A stretch of 32,020 nucleotides of DNA, taken from positions 1-32,020 of the forward strand of contig UQMY01000028.1 of the NCBI GenBank assembly GCA_900542325.1. Direction: 5' to 3'. The stretch comes from an uncultured Collinsella sp. (GTDB taxonomy: Bacteria; Actinomycetota; Coriobacteriia; Coriobacteriales; Coriobacteriaceae). Position 1 is the first letter of the stretch. Each line of letters opens with the position of its first letter. Both the position numbers and the translations under genes were made by a program. Shown piece by piece: positions 16,760 through 24,154 of this stretch. The notes beneath the pieces are model-generated. The model did no database searches, was not told the DNA's origin, and worked only from the letters and a program-made list of their open reading frames with translations.

Positions 16760-16915
16760 AGATATCTCCCTTTTGCATTGGTTGCTTTACCGGGACAGAG
16801 TATGAGCGTTCATATGGCCATCGTAAAATATACGTTTATAACAGTTTGATATAGATGCTTCCTATGTCACTCTGGACTGCCATAAAGGGACTTGAACCGT
16901 GGGGAACACAGCAGC

Positions 16916-17812
16916 CTAGATATGCTGACGAATCGCGTCGATATAGGCCCGACCGTAGCGCGTGAGCGTCGTGTTCTTGCGCGTGATGATGCCAATCTCC
17001 ATGTACTCGTCCACGTCGAGCGGAATCGAGATAATGCCGGGGCCGTTGAGCTCGTGGCTAATCACGCCCGAACACACCGTGTAGCCGTTGAGGCCCATGA
17101 CCAGGTTGAACAACGTCGCGCGGTCGCGCACGCGGATATTCTTGCGACGCTCAAACGTCGAGGTCAGCTCCTCGGAATAGTAAAACGAGTTGTAGCTGCC
17201 CTGCTCGTAGGACAGGAACGGATAATCTTCCAAGTCCTCGAGCGTCACGCTGGAGCGGGTCGCCAGCGGATGGTCGGCGCATACAAAAACGTGCGGCGCG
17301 GCACAAAAGAGTCCCTCAAACATAAGCTCATTGGCAGCGAGCATACGCTCAATAACCTCGCGGTTGTGATCGGATAAGTACAGGATGCCCAACTCGCTTT
17401 TCATGTGCGCGACATCCTCGATAATCTCGTGGGTCTGCTCCTCGCGCAGGGTAAAGTCGTAGCGCGCGGCATCGAACTCGCGGATCACATCGACAAACGC
17501 GTTGACCGCAAAGGAGTAGTGCTGGCAGCTCACGCTAAAATGCGGCACCTGCTCGGATGCCCCTTTGAATTTGTCCTCGAGCAGATCAGCCTGATCGAGC
17601 ACCTGGCGCGCATAGCCCAAGAAGGTCTCGCCCTCCTCGGACACAATGACGCCCTTGTTGGTGCGCTCAAAGATATGCACGCCCATCTCGTTTTCGAGAT
17701 CGCGAATCGACGCGGTAATCGAAGGCTGCGACACATAGAGGCGACGCGAGGCCTCGGTGATGCTGCCACATTCGGCAACCTTTACAACGTACCTGAGCTG
17801 CTGAAGCTTCAT
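16916..17812 (-). CDS. LysR-family transcriptional regulator
   Basis: 298 aa, start at 17812 with AGGGAG upstream. The N-terminal helix-turn-helix (MKLQQLRYVVKVAECGSITEASRRLYVSQPSITASIRDLE pattern, residues about 1-60) and the normal LysR length are clear. The effector domain begins with a short region containing CQHYSFAVNAFVDVIREF, as seen in a LysR subgroup common in Firmicutes and Actinobacteria. The gene follows the HAD phosphatase gene by only ten bases, so the two are co-transcribed. The MetE-like gene lies next downstream. Methionine or sulfur control is a reasonable guess by neighbourhood, not by sequence. Confidence 0.9.
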   Translation of the reverse strand: MKLQQLRYVVKVAECGSITEASRRLYVSQPSITASIRDLENEMGVHIFERTNKGVIVSEEGETFLGYARQVLDQADLLEDKFKGASEQVPHFSVSCQHYSFAVNAFVDVIREFDAARYDFTLREEQTHEIIEDVAHMKSELGILYLSDHNREVIERMLAANELMFEGLFCAAPHVFVCADHPLATRSSVTLEDLEDYPFLSYEQGSYNSFYYSEELTSTFERRKNIRVRDRATLFNLVMGLNGYTVCSGVISHELNGPGIISIPLDVDEYMEIGIITRKNTTLTRYGRAYIDAIRQHI

Positions 17813-17822
17813 GGCTTTCTCC

Positions 17823-18731
17823 CTAGACGTTCGCGATGCCGAAGTCTGCCGCGTTCATCTGACGCATAAATGACGGCATCTCACCCGTCGCGGCGCAGGC
17901 GGCAATCTGATGCAGCGCTGCGGCAACCGCATCATCTGCCGCAGCGCCGATATGCCAGCGTGCGGCAGCCGTGACGGCCTCGTTGGCATTGGCGACCGCA
18001 ACGGAGTTGGGAACGGCATCGATCATGGGCAGGTCGTTATCGGAATCGCCAAATACGGCCACCTCGTCGGGCGTTAGGCCCAAAGCGCGCGCCAGCTCCA
18101 GCGCAGCGCAGCCCTTGTCCCAACCAGCCGGAAGGATGTCGAACAGGCGCACACGGTTGTTGGGAAACACAAGCGAGAGCTCCGGCACCTCGGCGGCAAC
18201 GCGCTCGCGTAGCTCCGCGAGCTCCTCACGCGAACGGGCGCTCCAGATATTCGCCTTGAACACCGGCGCATCATCGACGACAGGGCGGCACGGGGCCTCT
18301 TCGCCCTTGAGCCACGCATTGCCGCCCGATTCCATAGCGCGGCGCACACGCTCGGCATCACGTGTCACGCAATAGGCATCGTTATCCCAAAAGCCATCAC
18401 CCAAGCTGTATACCTTCAGATAGGTATCGTCGGTTTCTTCTTCCAGATAGGCGGCCAAGCGCATAAGCGCATCGTTATCGGTCGCACGCGAGGCGACCAC
18501 TTCGCCATCGACAAACATGACCTGGCCGTTGCAGAATGCGCCGGTCGAAAAACACTCGGAATGATTTTTAAACATCCAGCCCATCGCGGACGGTTGGCGA
18601 CCCGAAACCGGACCAAAGTGCAGACCCGCCGCCTGCATGGCATGAATGCCCTCGATGGCATAGTCGCTGGCGCCGTCATGCCCGGCCGGAATCAGCGTAT
18701 CGTCCATATCGGTCAGCACGAGTTTGATCAT
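17823..18731 (-). CDS. Cof-type HAD-IIB phosphatase
   Basis: 302 aa, start at 18731 with GGGGGA upstream. Haloacid-dehalogenase superfamily motifs are complete: motif I DMDDT with nucleophile D8 and acid/base D10, motif II serine S43 in VSGRQ, motif III lysine K206 in WDKG, and motif IV GDSDND (228-233). The large cap between motifs II and III marks subclass IIB (Cof/YbiV type), whose members dephosphorylate sugar phosphates, pyridoxal phosphate or thiamine precursors. It is the first gene of a two-gene unit with the LysR regulator. It is divergent from the TPP-riboswitch operon, so a thiamine link is possible but unproven. The residues after the GDSDND domain end in a short tail of uncertain role. 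Confidence 0.9.
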   Translation of the reverse strand: MIKLVLTDMDDTLIPAGHDGASDYAIEGIHAMQAAGLHFGPVSGRQPSAMGWMFKNHSECFSTGAFCNGQVMFVDGEVVASRATDNDALMRLAAYLEEETDDTYLKVYSLGDGFWDNDAYCVTRDAERVRRAMESGGNAWLKGEEAPCRPVVDDAPVFKANIWSARSREELAELRERVAAEVPELSLVFPNNRVRLFDILPAGWDKGCAALELARALGLTPDEVAVFGDSDNDLPMIDAVPNSVAVANANEAVTAAARWHIGAAADDAVAAALHQIAACAATGEMPSFMRQMNAADFGIANV

Positions 18732-18799
18732 AAGGTCCCCCAGTCGTTTTCATCCTAACCATTGTACCGATGCGCTAGTATAGGGAACAACAGATTCGA

Positions 18800-18893
18800 T
18801 GCGGGAGTGCCGGCGGTGCAAACCACAAGGCTGAGAGGGCATGGGGCCCAATCCTTTGAACCTGTCAGTTAATGCTGGCGTAGGGAGCATGCC
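18800..18893 (+). promoter_or_regulatory. TPP riboswitch (THI element)
   Basis: The conserved segments are all present in order: GGGAGTGC (18803-18810), GGCTGAGAGG near 18829-18838, ATCCTTTGAACCTG (18851-18864), and the AATGCTGGCGTAGGGA block (18871-18886). A short P1 can form between ATGC (18799-18802) and GCAT (18887-18890). The element binds thiamine pyrophosphate. A terminator hairpin follows 10-20 bases later, so control is at transcription. It governs the thiM operon. Confidence 0.95.
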
Positions 18894-18902
18894 GCCTTTT
18901 TA

Positions 18903-18932
18903 GGGGCGCTGTCTATGCACAGCGCCCCTTTT
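18903..18932 (+). terminator. riboswitch-controlled terminator before thiM
   Basis: A perfect 9-bp GC stem (18903-18911 with 18920-18928) with an 8-base loop is followed by TTTT. It lies between the aptamer and the thiM ribosome site, as expected for the OFF state when TPP is bound. Confidence 0.9.
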
Positions 18933-18954
18933 CTATGCCAAGGAGGCATGTGCA

Positions 18955-19794
18955 GTGATCGATTCGGAACAGCTTAAGCAAAACGTGGTCAAGGCTGTGG
19001 AGGAGATTCGTGCCACCAATCCCATGGCCGGCTCCATCACCAACACGGTAACGATTGACTTTGTCGCCAACGCGCAGCTCGCCGTGGGCGGTTCGGCCGC
19101 CATGGTCTATCTGCCCGACGAGGGCGAGGCACTCGTTGCCGGCGGCGGCGCCATCTATCTGAACATGGGCACGCTCTTCCCCATCTACGAGCAGACGATT
19201 CCCCGCGCGGCCAAGGCGGCACACGACGCCGGCAAGCCCTGGGTGCTCGATCCGGTGGGCCTGGGCATCGGCAGCCTGCGCACCCAACTGGTAAACGAAC
19301 TCAAGCAGTGCAAGCCCGCCATCGTGCGCGGCAATGCCTCCGAGATTATCGCGCTCGCCGGACTGTGGGGCCTTGAGGGCGAAGCGGCCGATCTGAGCCG
19401 CGTGCGTGGCGTCGATACCACCGACACGGTAGACGCCGCCCGTGATGCCGCCGTGGCGCTCGCCCGCTACACCGGCGGCGCCGTAGTGGTCTCGGGCGAA
19501 GTCGACCTGATTACCGACGGCACGACCGTTGCCAAGTCCCACGGCGGCAGCCCACTCATGTCCAAGATCACCGGCTGCGGCTGTTCGCAGGGCGGCGTGC
19601 TGGCCGTGTACGCCTGCGCCACCGACCCGTTTACGGCGGCCATCTGCGGCACCGCCGTCTACAACGTTGCCGGCACGCGTGCCGCCGCCGTTGCCGATGC
19701 CCCGGCAAGCTTTAAAGTCGCCTTTATCGACGAGCTCTACCGCGCAACCGCCCAGGACATTGCCGATAACCAACTCGAGCTCGAGGAGGCATAA
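18955..19794 (+). CDS. thiM: hydroxyethylthiazole kinase
   Basis: 279 aa from a GTG at 18955, eight bases after AGGAGG; the ATG at 18948 is out of frame. ThiM phosphorylates 4-methyl-5-(2-hydroxyethyl)thiazole for thiamine salvage. Ribokinase-like features typical of ThiM are seen: GSITNTVTIDFVANAQLAVGGSAAM near the N terminus, VLDPVGLG, VRGNASEI, and TGCGCSQGGVLAVY carrying the catalytic cysteine region. Length is normal (about 265-280). It is the first gene of the riboswitch operon. The thiamine-binding protein and thiE genes follow with 3-base spacing and an overlap. No thiC, thiG or thiD is in the window, so this cluster is for salvage. Confidence 0.94.
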   Translation: MIDSEQLKQNVVKAVEEIRATNPMAGSITNTVTIDFVANAQLAVGGSAAMVYLPDEGEALVAGGGAIYLNMGTLFPIYEQTIPRAAKAAHDAGKPWVLDPVGLGIGSLRTQLVNELKQCKPAIVRGNASEIIALAGLWGLEGEAADLSRVRGVDTTDTVDAARDAAVALARYTGGAVVVSGEVDLITDGTTVAKSHGGSPLMSKITGCGCSQGGVLAVYACATDPFTAAICGTAVYNVAGTRAAAVADAPASFKVAFIDELYRATAQDIADNQLELEEA

Positions 19795-19797
19795 GCC

Positions 19798-20139
19798 ATG
19801 ACCAAGCCCGCAACCAATGCCGGCATGAACACACTCGTCGCTGTGGCCATCGCCCCGTGCAGCACCGGCGACGAGCTATCTGCCGAAGTCGCCGAGGTCG
19901 TACGCGTCATTCGCGAGAGCGGCCTTCCCAACCGCACCACCTCGATGTTCACCGAAATCGAGGGCGACTGGGACGAGGTCATGCAGGTCGTGCGCGACGC
20001 AACCTTTGTGTTGGCGAGCAAGGGCATCCGCACCGAAGTCGTGCTCAAAGCCGATATTCGACCCGGATTTACCGACACCATGACCGGCAAACTCGAGCGC
20101 ATGGAAGCGCAGATCAAAAAGCAGGAGGAAGCACGATGA
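19798..20139 (+). CDS. thiamine-binding protein, MTH1187/YqgV (DUF77) family
   Basis: 113 aa, start at 19798 after GAGGAGG. Small ferredoxin-like-fold proteins of this family bind thiamine or hydroxymethylpyrimidine-like ligands. Recognisable parts are VAVAIAPCSTGDELSAEVAEVVRVI near the N terminus, TTSMFTEIEGDWDEVMQVV, and KADIRPGFTDTM near the end. It sits between thiM and thiE with 3 bases upstream and a 4-base ATGA overlap downstream. This places it in thiamine salvage, perhaps as a carrier or ligand sensor. The biochemical role of the family is poorly defined. Confidence 0.85.
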   Translation: MTKPATNAGMNTLVAVAIAPCSTGDELSAEVAEVVRVIRESGLPNRTTSMFTEIEGDWDEVMQVVRDATFVLASKGIRTEVVLKADIRPGFTDTMTGKLERMEAQIKKQEEAR

Positions 20140-20831
20140 GCATCCGCGACGACCTTGATATCTCGGCCTACCTGGTACTCGGCCCCGAAAACACCCTCGG
20201 ACGCCCCGTAAGCGATGTGGTGACCCAGGCGCTCGATGCCGGCTTTACCTGCATCCAGGTGCGCTCCAAGGTGGCAAGTGCCCGCGAGATTATCGCACTG
20301 ACGGGCGATGCCGCGCAGGCCATCGCTCAGGCCGGCAAAACCGGACAGGTCGCTCTGCTGATCGATGACCGTCTTGACTGCGTACTCGCCGCACGCGAAC
20401 AGGGCATCGCTGTCGACGGCGTGCATGTTGGCCAGAGCGACATCCCCGTCGAGGTCTGCCGCAAACTTTTGGGCCCAGATGCCATCGTGGGCCTTTCGGC
20501 CCGCTGCGAGGAGATGCTCGAGTACGTCAAGACCGCCGACATGAGCCTGGTCGATTACCTGGGCATCGGCCCGCTCCATGAGACCGAAACCAAGCGCGAC
20601 TGCGGACGTGCGGCCGACGGCTCCATCATCACCAAGAGCTTTGAGGACCTGGCTGCCCTCCATGCGGCAAGCCCCGTGCCCATCGTGGTGGGCGGCGGCG
20701 TCAAAACGGCCGATCTTCCGCAGCTCAAGACCACCGGCGTCGATGGCTTCTTTGTGGTGAGCGCCGTTTGCAGTGCCGACGACCCCTACGCCGCAGCCAA
20801 GGAGCTCGTCGATACCTGGCAGCAGGCATAG
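20136..20831 (+). CDS. thiE: thiamine-phosphate synthase
   Basis: 231 aa from the ATG at 20136, which overlaps the stop of the previous gene and follows AGGAGG by seven bases. ThiE joins hydroxymethylpyrimidine pyrophosphate to thiazole phosphate, giving thiamine phosphate. TIM-barrel motifs are in order: CIQVRSK (pyrophosphate-binding region), LLIDDRLD, DGVHVGQSD, VGLSAR, DYLGIGPLHETETKRD, VVGGGV, and GFFVVSAVCSADDP. It takes the product of ThiM as substrate. The HMP kinase ThiD, which supplies the other substrate, must lie elsewhere or be missing. Confidence 0.94.
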   Translation: MSIRDDLDISAYLVLGPENTLGRPVSDVVTQALDAGFTCIQVRSKVASAREIIALTGDAAQAIAQAGKTGQVALLIDDRLDCVLAAREQGIAVDGVHVGQSDIPVEVCRKLLGPDAIVGLSARCEEMLEYVKTADMSLVDYLGIGPLHETETKRDCGRAADGSIITKSFEDLAALHAASPVPIVVGGGVKTADLPQLKTTGVDGFFVVSAVCSADDPYAAAKELVDTWQQA

Positions 20832-20875
20832 GCCCATGCCAAGCAGCTGCTCCGCAGCCCCATATCTTCAATAGT

Positions 20876-20921
20876 GGAAAGCGCATCCCAGTTTGGACGT
20901 CCATTCTGGGATGCGCTTTCC
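20876..20921. terminator. long perfect hairpin between convergent thiE and patatin genes
   Basis: A perfect 16-bp stem (20876-20891 with 20906-20921) encloses 14 bases that themselves contain the palindrome GGACGTCC. It separates two convergent genes, so a bidirectional terminator is likely, but there is no T run on either side. Confidence 0.6.
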
Positions 20922-20931
20922 GCCGTGGCCC

Positions 20932-21801
20932 CTACCCCGCCAGATACGCTTCCAGCGCCGGCAGCGTCGCCTCCGCATCGCGACGGCCGATCTGATAGAT
21001 GCGCTCGAGCTCATCCGGTTCGCGGCACAGCGACGGCACCTTTACCGATTCGCTCGGCCGTACCACAAAGACCTCGCCGGCCGCCTCGCGACGCGCCAGG
21101 TCATCGAGCGTGGCATTGTAGACCTCATGCCGATGCTCAAGCGCTGCGACAAACTCCGGGTAGTGACGGAACACGCGCCGCAGCATGGGCATCACGCTGT
21201 TGGGCTGCTTTACAAAGCCCGCCGGCTGCGTCAGCACCACCACGTTGCGGTCATAGCCCTGCGCAAACAGCCAAGCACTGGGAATGGAATCGGCAACACC
21301 GCCATCCAAGTACTTACGACCCTCGATGGCAACAGGACGCGTCGCCACGGGAATCGCCGACGACGCCCGGATCCACTCGATATCGCGCTCGTCGCCATAG
21401 GGCAGGTCATGGTAGACGGCCTGCCCCGTCTTAAGATCGGTGCATACGCACGTAAACCGCATGGGGCAGGCGCGATATGCCTCCAGATCGATAGGATCGC
21501 GCTCGATAGGCACCTCGTGATAGGCAAACTCGGCATTGAACATATCGCCGGTTCGTAGCCAGCTCGTCACGCTCGCATAGCGCTTGTCGGCACAATAGGC
21601 CTTGTTGTAGCGAATGGCGCGGCCAATCTGGCGCGATTTAAAGTTGTAGCCAAACGCCGCGCCCGCCGAGACGCCCACCATATGGTCGCAGGTTAAGCCA
21701 TGCTCCATCCATACGTCGAGCACGCCCGCCGTATACATACCGCGGTAGCCGCCTCCCTCGAGCGCAAGCCCCACCGTGCGCGTCGTATCTGGCTGTGCCA
21801 T
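20932..21801 (-). CDS. patatin-like phospholipase
   Basis: 289 aa, start at 21801 with GGAG upstream. The patatin catalytic dyad is intact: oxyanion-hole glycines in EGGGYRG (15-21), nucleophile S45 in GVSAG, and the aspartate D166 in DGG. The family hydrolyses acyl esters of phospholipids; close bacterial relatives (YjjU/RssA type, about 280-310 aa) are cytoplasmic and of uncertain physiological substrate. It has no signal peptide. It is monocistronic, convergent with thiE. The 324-base gap upstream leads to the broken GGDEF gene. Confidence 0.9.
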   Translation of the reverse strand: MAQPDTTRTVGLALEGGGYRGMYTAGVLDVWMEHGLTCDHMVGVSAGAAFGYNFKSRQIGRAIRYNKAYCADKRYASVTSWLRTGDMFNAEFAYHEVPIERDPIDLEAYRACPMRFTCVCTDLKTGQAVYHDLPYGDERDIEWIRASSAIPVATRPVAIEGRKYLDGGVADSIPSAWLFAQGYDRNVVVLTQPAGFVKQPNSVMPMLRRVFRHYPEFVAALEHRHEVYNATLDDLARREAAGEVFVVRPSESVKVPSLCREPDELERIYQIGRRDAEATLPALEAYLAG

Positions 21802-22125
21802 GCAACCATCTCCGTTCCTGCGTTTTAAACCGGAACAAGTATACCCGTCAACATATACCGACTCAGTCGCATTTATATCGAGCATCGCATCGCCACGCTA
21901 CCGATTGGCGAATAATAGCCGCCCGCGGCAGGGGCACCCATATACAATCCTCTATTGTTGTTTATACTACTCAATAGTTATCAGCAGCGAACACGGACCG
22001 ACATATTAAACCAGCGACGCAGCAAGGCGGGGGCCTGGATACACGCAAAGCGTTGAGCAGCAACGCGTGTGTACAACGAGCTCGCCCGACACAATACACC
22101 CCGACCTCAGAAAGCCGCTTACAGC
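21802..22125. other. intergenic region upstream of the GGDEF remnant
   Basis: This 324-base gap has lower GC than its surroundings. It holds a loose inverted repeat CTATTG/CAATAG (21952-21957, 21972-21977) flanking TATACT, a possible -10 element. Short open frames here have no ribosome site. No RNA gene was recognised. Confidence 0.5.
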
Positions 22126-22593
22126 ATGGATATCGCCAGCAATTACACCGAGACGCTCGAAAAGACCATCCGTGACCTTCTCGAGCGTCAGGACGATCTG
22201 ATCAGGACTGCCTTTACCGACCAGCTTACTGGGCTTGGCAACCGTGGCGGCTTTGCCCGTTCCCTAGAGGAAATCTGAGAGCAGGAACTGCCCGTGACCA
22301 TGGCGTTTATCGACATTGATAACCTTAAGCATTGCAACGATATCTTTGGGCATGACGAGGGAAACCGCTATATCTTGCAGGTAAGCCTCTATCTCAAGCT
22401 ATATATGAAGGTGGACGAGGCGGCATTTCGTCTGGGAGGCGACGAGTTTGCCATCCTGTCTACGATTGCGACCGAGGATGACCTTGCCGAGCGTCTGGAG
22501 CACTGTCGAGAGGTCCTGCTCAAGAATAACGATTCCGAGATGCCTCACTCGTCTGTTCCGCTCGACGGGGCCGATGTTCGTGGCGCTCTTTGA
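22126..22593 (+). pseudogene. GGDEF-domain (diguanylate cyclase-like) gene with in-frame stop
   Basis: Reading from the ATG at 22126, the frame gives a short coiled-coil-like start, TAFTDQLTGLGNRGGFARSLEEI, then TGA at 22276-22278. The same frame then continues as EQELPVTMAFIDIDNLKHCNDIFGHDEGNRYI and an intact GGDEF active-site motif before stopping at 22591. The stop lies where the family has a variable charged residue; a single CGA-to-TGA change would explain it. The normal C-terminal third of the domain is also not recognisable after about 22540, so a second lesion is likely. Intact proteins of this type make cyclic di-GMP. No regulatory sensor domain is present upstream. Confidence 0.8.
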
Positions 22594-22806
22594 CGAGCTT
22601 GATCCCGAAGAGACCGACGCGGTCGCAGACGAAATCGAGCGGTTCTTGGGATCGTCGTGCTCTTGGGCTCATTTGAATATCAGCCGCCCCTTCGCGTGGC
22701 CACGCTTCATCTGGACGCCGTCGACCGAAAGCCCGTTTCCATTTTGAACGAACTTAATGCGCTGATTATAGAGGCGCCGCAGGTACCGGGCACCAAGCTG
22801 GCCTAG
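22594..22806 (+). pseudogene. decayed coding remnant after the GGDEF gene
   Basis: Two frames carry protein-like sequence. One reads FDELDPEETDAVADEIERF (about 22588-22644). The original GGDEF frame is open again from about 22603 to TAG at 22804, with RVATLHLDAVDRKPVSIL and NELNALIIEAPQVPG near the end. This looks like the end of a once continuous gene with a frameshift. The family was not recognised, and it does not resemble the usual end of a GGDEF domain, so two broken genes may be joined here. Confidence 0.45.
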
Positions 22807-22917
22807 CGTTATGGGGCGCGATGTGAAACACAGGCCGTTTCGCATCGCGCCCCACGCCATTTGCCCGCTCGTGCGATAATCCTCCGCAGAAGTCACCGAC
22901 AGCAGAGGGAGTTTGTG

Positions 22918-23541
22918 ATGAAGGTTCTTTTGGTCAATGGCAGCCCCAAGGCAAACGGCAACACGGCCCGCGCACTCGCCGAGGTCGCCGAGCAGCTCAA
23001 CGCCGAGGGCATCGAGGCCGAGATGTTTCAGCTGGGCGCCAAGCCTATTCGCGATTGCATCGGTTGCGGCCAGTGCGGCAAGCTCGATTGCCGTTGCACC
23101 TTTGACGACGATGTGGTCAACGAGCTGATTGCCGCTGCCGAGCAGGCAGACGGCTTTGTCTTTGGCTCGCCCGTCTACTACGCACATCCCAGCGGACGCA
23201 TCCTCTCGGCACTCGACCGCGCATTCTATGCAGGCAGCAAGGCCTTTGCGCACAAGCCGGGCGCCGCTGTCGCCGTTGCCCGCCGCGGCGGCACGTCGAC
23301 CACCTTCGACGTGCTCAACAAGTACTTCACCATCAACCAGATGCCCGTGGTAGCATCCACCTACTGGAACAACGTCTTTGGTGCCATGCCGGGTGAGGCC
23401 GCCCAAGACGCCGAGGGCCTCGCCACCATGCGAAACATCGGCAATAACATGGCCTGGCTACTGCGTTGCATCGAGGCGGGAAAGGCCGCCGGCATCGAAG
23501 CCCCCCAGGCCGATCGCGCTAGGACCAACTTTATCCGATAA
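22918..23541 (+). CDS. flavodoxin-fold NAD(P)H-dependent FMN reductase/oxidoreductase
   Basis: 207 aa, start at 22918 with AGAGGGAG upstream. The N terminus MKVLLVNGSPKANGNTARAL is the FMN phosphate-binding loop of the NADPH-dependent FMN reductase / iron-sulfur flavoprotein group. A cysteine-rich CIGCGQCGKLDCRC segment (about 50-63) is typical of the multimeric flavodoxin subgroup. GSPVYYAHPSGRILSALDRAF is the second flavin-contact region. The substrate (quinone, nitro compound, metal) cannot be predicted. The gene is monocistronic between the GGDEF remnant and the structured RNA candidate. Length is usual for the group (about 180-210). Confidence 0.88.
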   Translation: MKVLLVNGSPKANGNTARALAEVAEQLNAEGIEAEMFQLGAKPIRDCIGCGQCGKLDCRCTFDDDVVNELIAAAEQADGFVFGSPVYYAHPSGRILSALDRAFYAGSKAFAHKPGAAVAVARRGGTSTTFDVLNKYFTINQMPVVASTYWNNVFGAMPGEAAQDAEGLATMRNIGNNMAWLLRCIEAGKAAGIEAPQADRARTNFIR

Positions 23542-23551
23542 TTCCAGCGGT

Positions 23552-23717
23552 GGTCACCTTGATGTTCTGTCAATGTCAGCGAAAAGCCAGCTGATGAGGC
23601 AAGGTGCCTTGAAAGAGGAGGGCGCTGGGCTTTTGCCCGCGCCCGACGATTGAAAGGCAGATTGCCCATCAGATGGCTTTGCAGCGTCGAGGTGACCGCC
23701 GTTCGTTAGAACGGCGG
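23552..23717 (+). ncRNA. candidate structured RNA, copy B (complete)
   Basis: An 11-bp closing helix joins GGTCACCTTGA (23552-23562) to TCGAGGTGACC (23687-23697), with one G-U pair. Inside are hairpins GTCAGC/GCTGAT (23575-23580/23590-23595), AGGC/GCCT (23597-23600/23606-23609), GGGCGC/GCGCCC plus GGGC/GCCC (23620-23644, TTTT loop), and GGC/GCC around AGATT (23656-23666). A 9-bp hairpin CCGCCGTTC/GAACGGCGG (23696-23704/23709-23717) ends it. Compared with copy A, three internal pairs change on both sides while staying paired, as expected for a folded RNA. It ends 9 bases before the ArsC-like start codon, so it could be its leader or a free small RNA. It was not matched to a known family. Confidence 0.6.
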
Positions 23718-23726
23718 AACAAATAC

Positions 23727-24068
23727 ATGAATATTCAAATCTTCGGCACCAAAAAGTCCTTCGATACCAAGAAGGCGCAGCGTTATTTTAAGGAGCGCCG
23801 TATTAAGGTGCAGTTTATCGACCTTAAGGAAAAGGAGATGAGCAAGGGCGAGCTCACGAGCGTGATGCAGGCGGTCGGCGGCATCGACAAGCTGCTCAAC
23901 CCCAAAGCCAAGGACGAGGAGACGCTCGCGCTCATCCAGCATCTCACCCCCAGTCAGCGCTTTGATAAGCTGCTCGAGAACCAGCAGGTTCTGGCCGAAC
24001 CCATCGTGCGCAACGGCAAAAAGGCCACCGTCGGCTATTGTCCCGACGTATGGGGAGCCTGGGAGTAG
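23727..24068 (+). CDS. ArsC/Spx-family protein lacking the catalytic cysteine
   Basis: 113 aa from the ATG at 23727. The fold signature is clear: N-terminal beta strand and loop QIFGTKKSFDTKKAQRYFKERRI, LKEKEMSKGELTSVM, and a C-terminal VLAEPIVRNGKKATVGY. In arsenate reductase and YffB-type relatives the loop carries a cysteine; here the aligned residue is serine (S11). The only cysteine, near the end in GYCPD, is not in the active site. Arsenate reduction is therefore unlikely, and a redox-independent role is more probable. No good ribosome site stands before the ATG: the last bases of the structured RNA hairpin (GGCGG) are the nearest purine-rich stretch. Translation may thus depend on how that RNA folds. 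Confidence 0.8.
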   Translation: MNIQIFGTKKSFDTKKAQRYFKERRIKVQFIDLKEKEMSKGELTSVMQAVGGIDKLLNPKAKDEETLALIQHLTPSQRFDKLLENQQVLAEPIVRNGKKATVGYCPDVWGAWE

Positions 24069-24154
24069 CCTGTGTTATTTGCCCGTGCGTGGGTATAAGA
24101 GCAGGCGTTTGGCATAAGATTCAGCTGTAAGCCATGTCTAACAAAGGAGGGCAC

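Noticed and set aside
16760..16915. S-box, T-box or cobalamin riboswitch before the MetE-like gene
   Set aside because: None of the conserved core segments of these elements is present in the 156-base leader.
22276..22278. TGA as a selenocysteine codon in the GGDEF gene
   Set aside because: The position is a variable loop with no role for selenocysteine, no insertion element was seen, and the gene decays further downstream.
23590..23614. CTGATGAG followed by GAAA, resembling a hammerhead ribozyme core
   Set aside because: The CTGAT bases are already paired in a better hairpin, two extra bases precede GAAA after the putative stem II, and no stem I with a GUC-type cleavage site fits.
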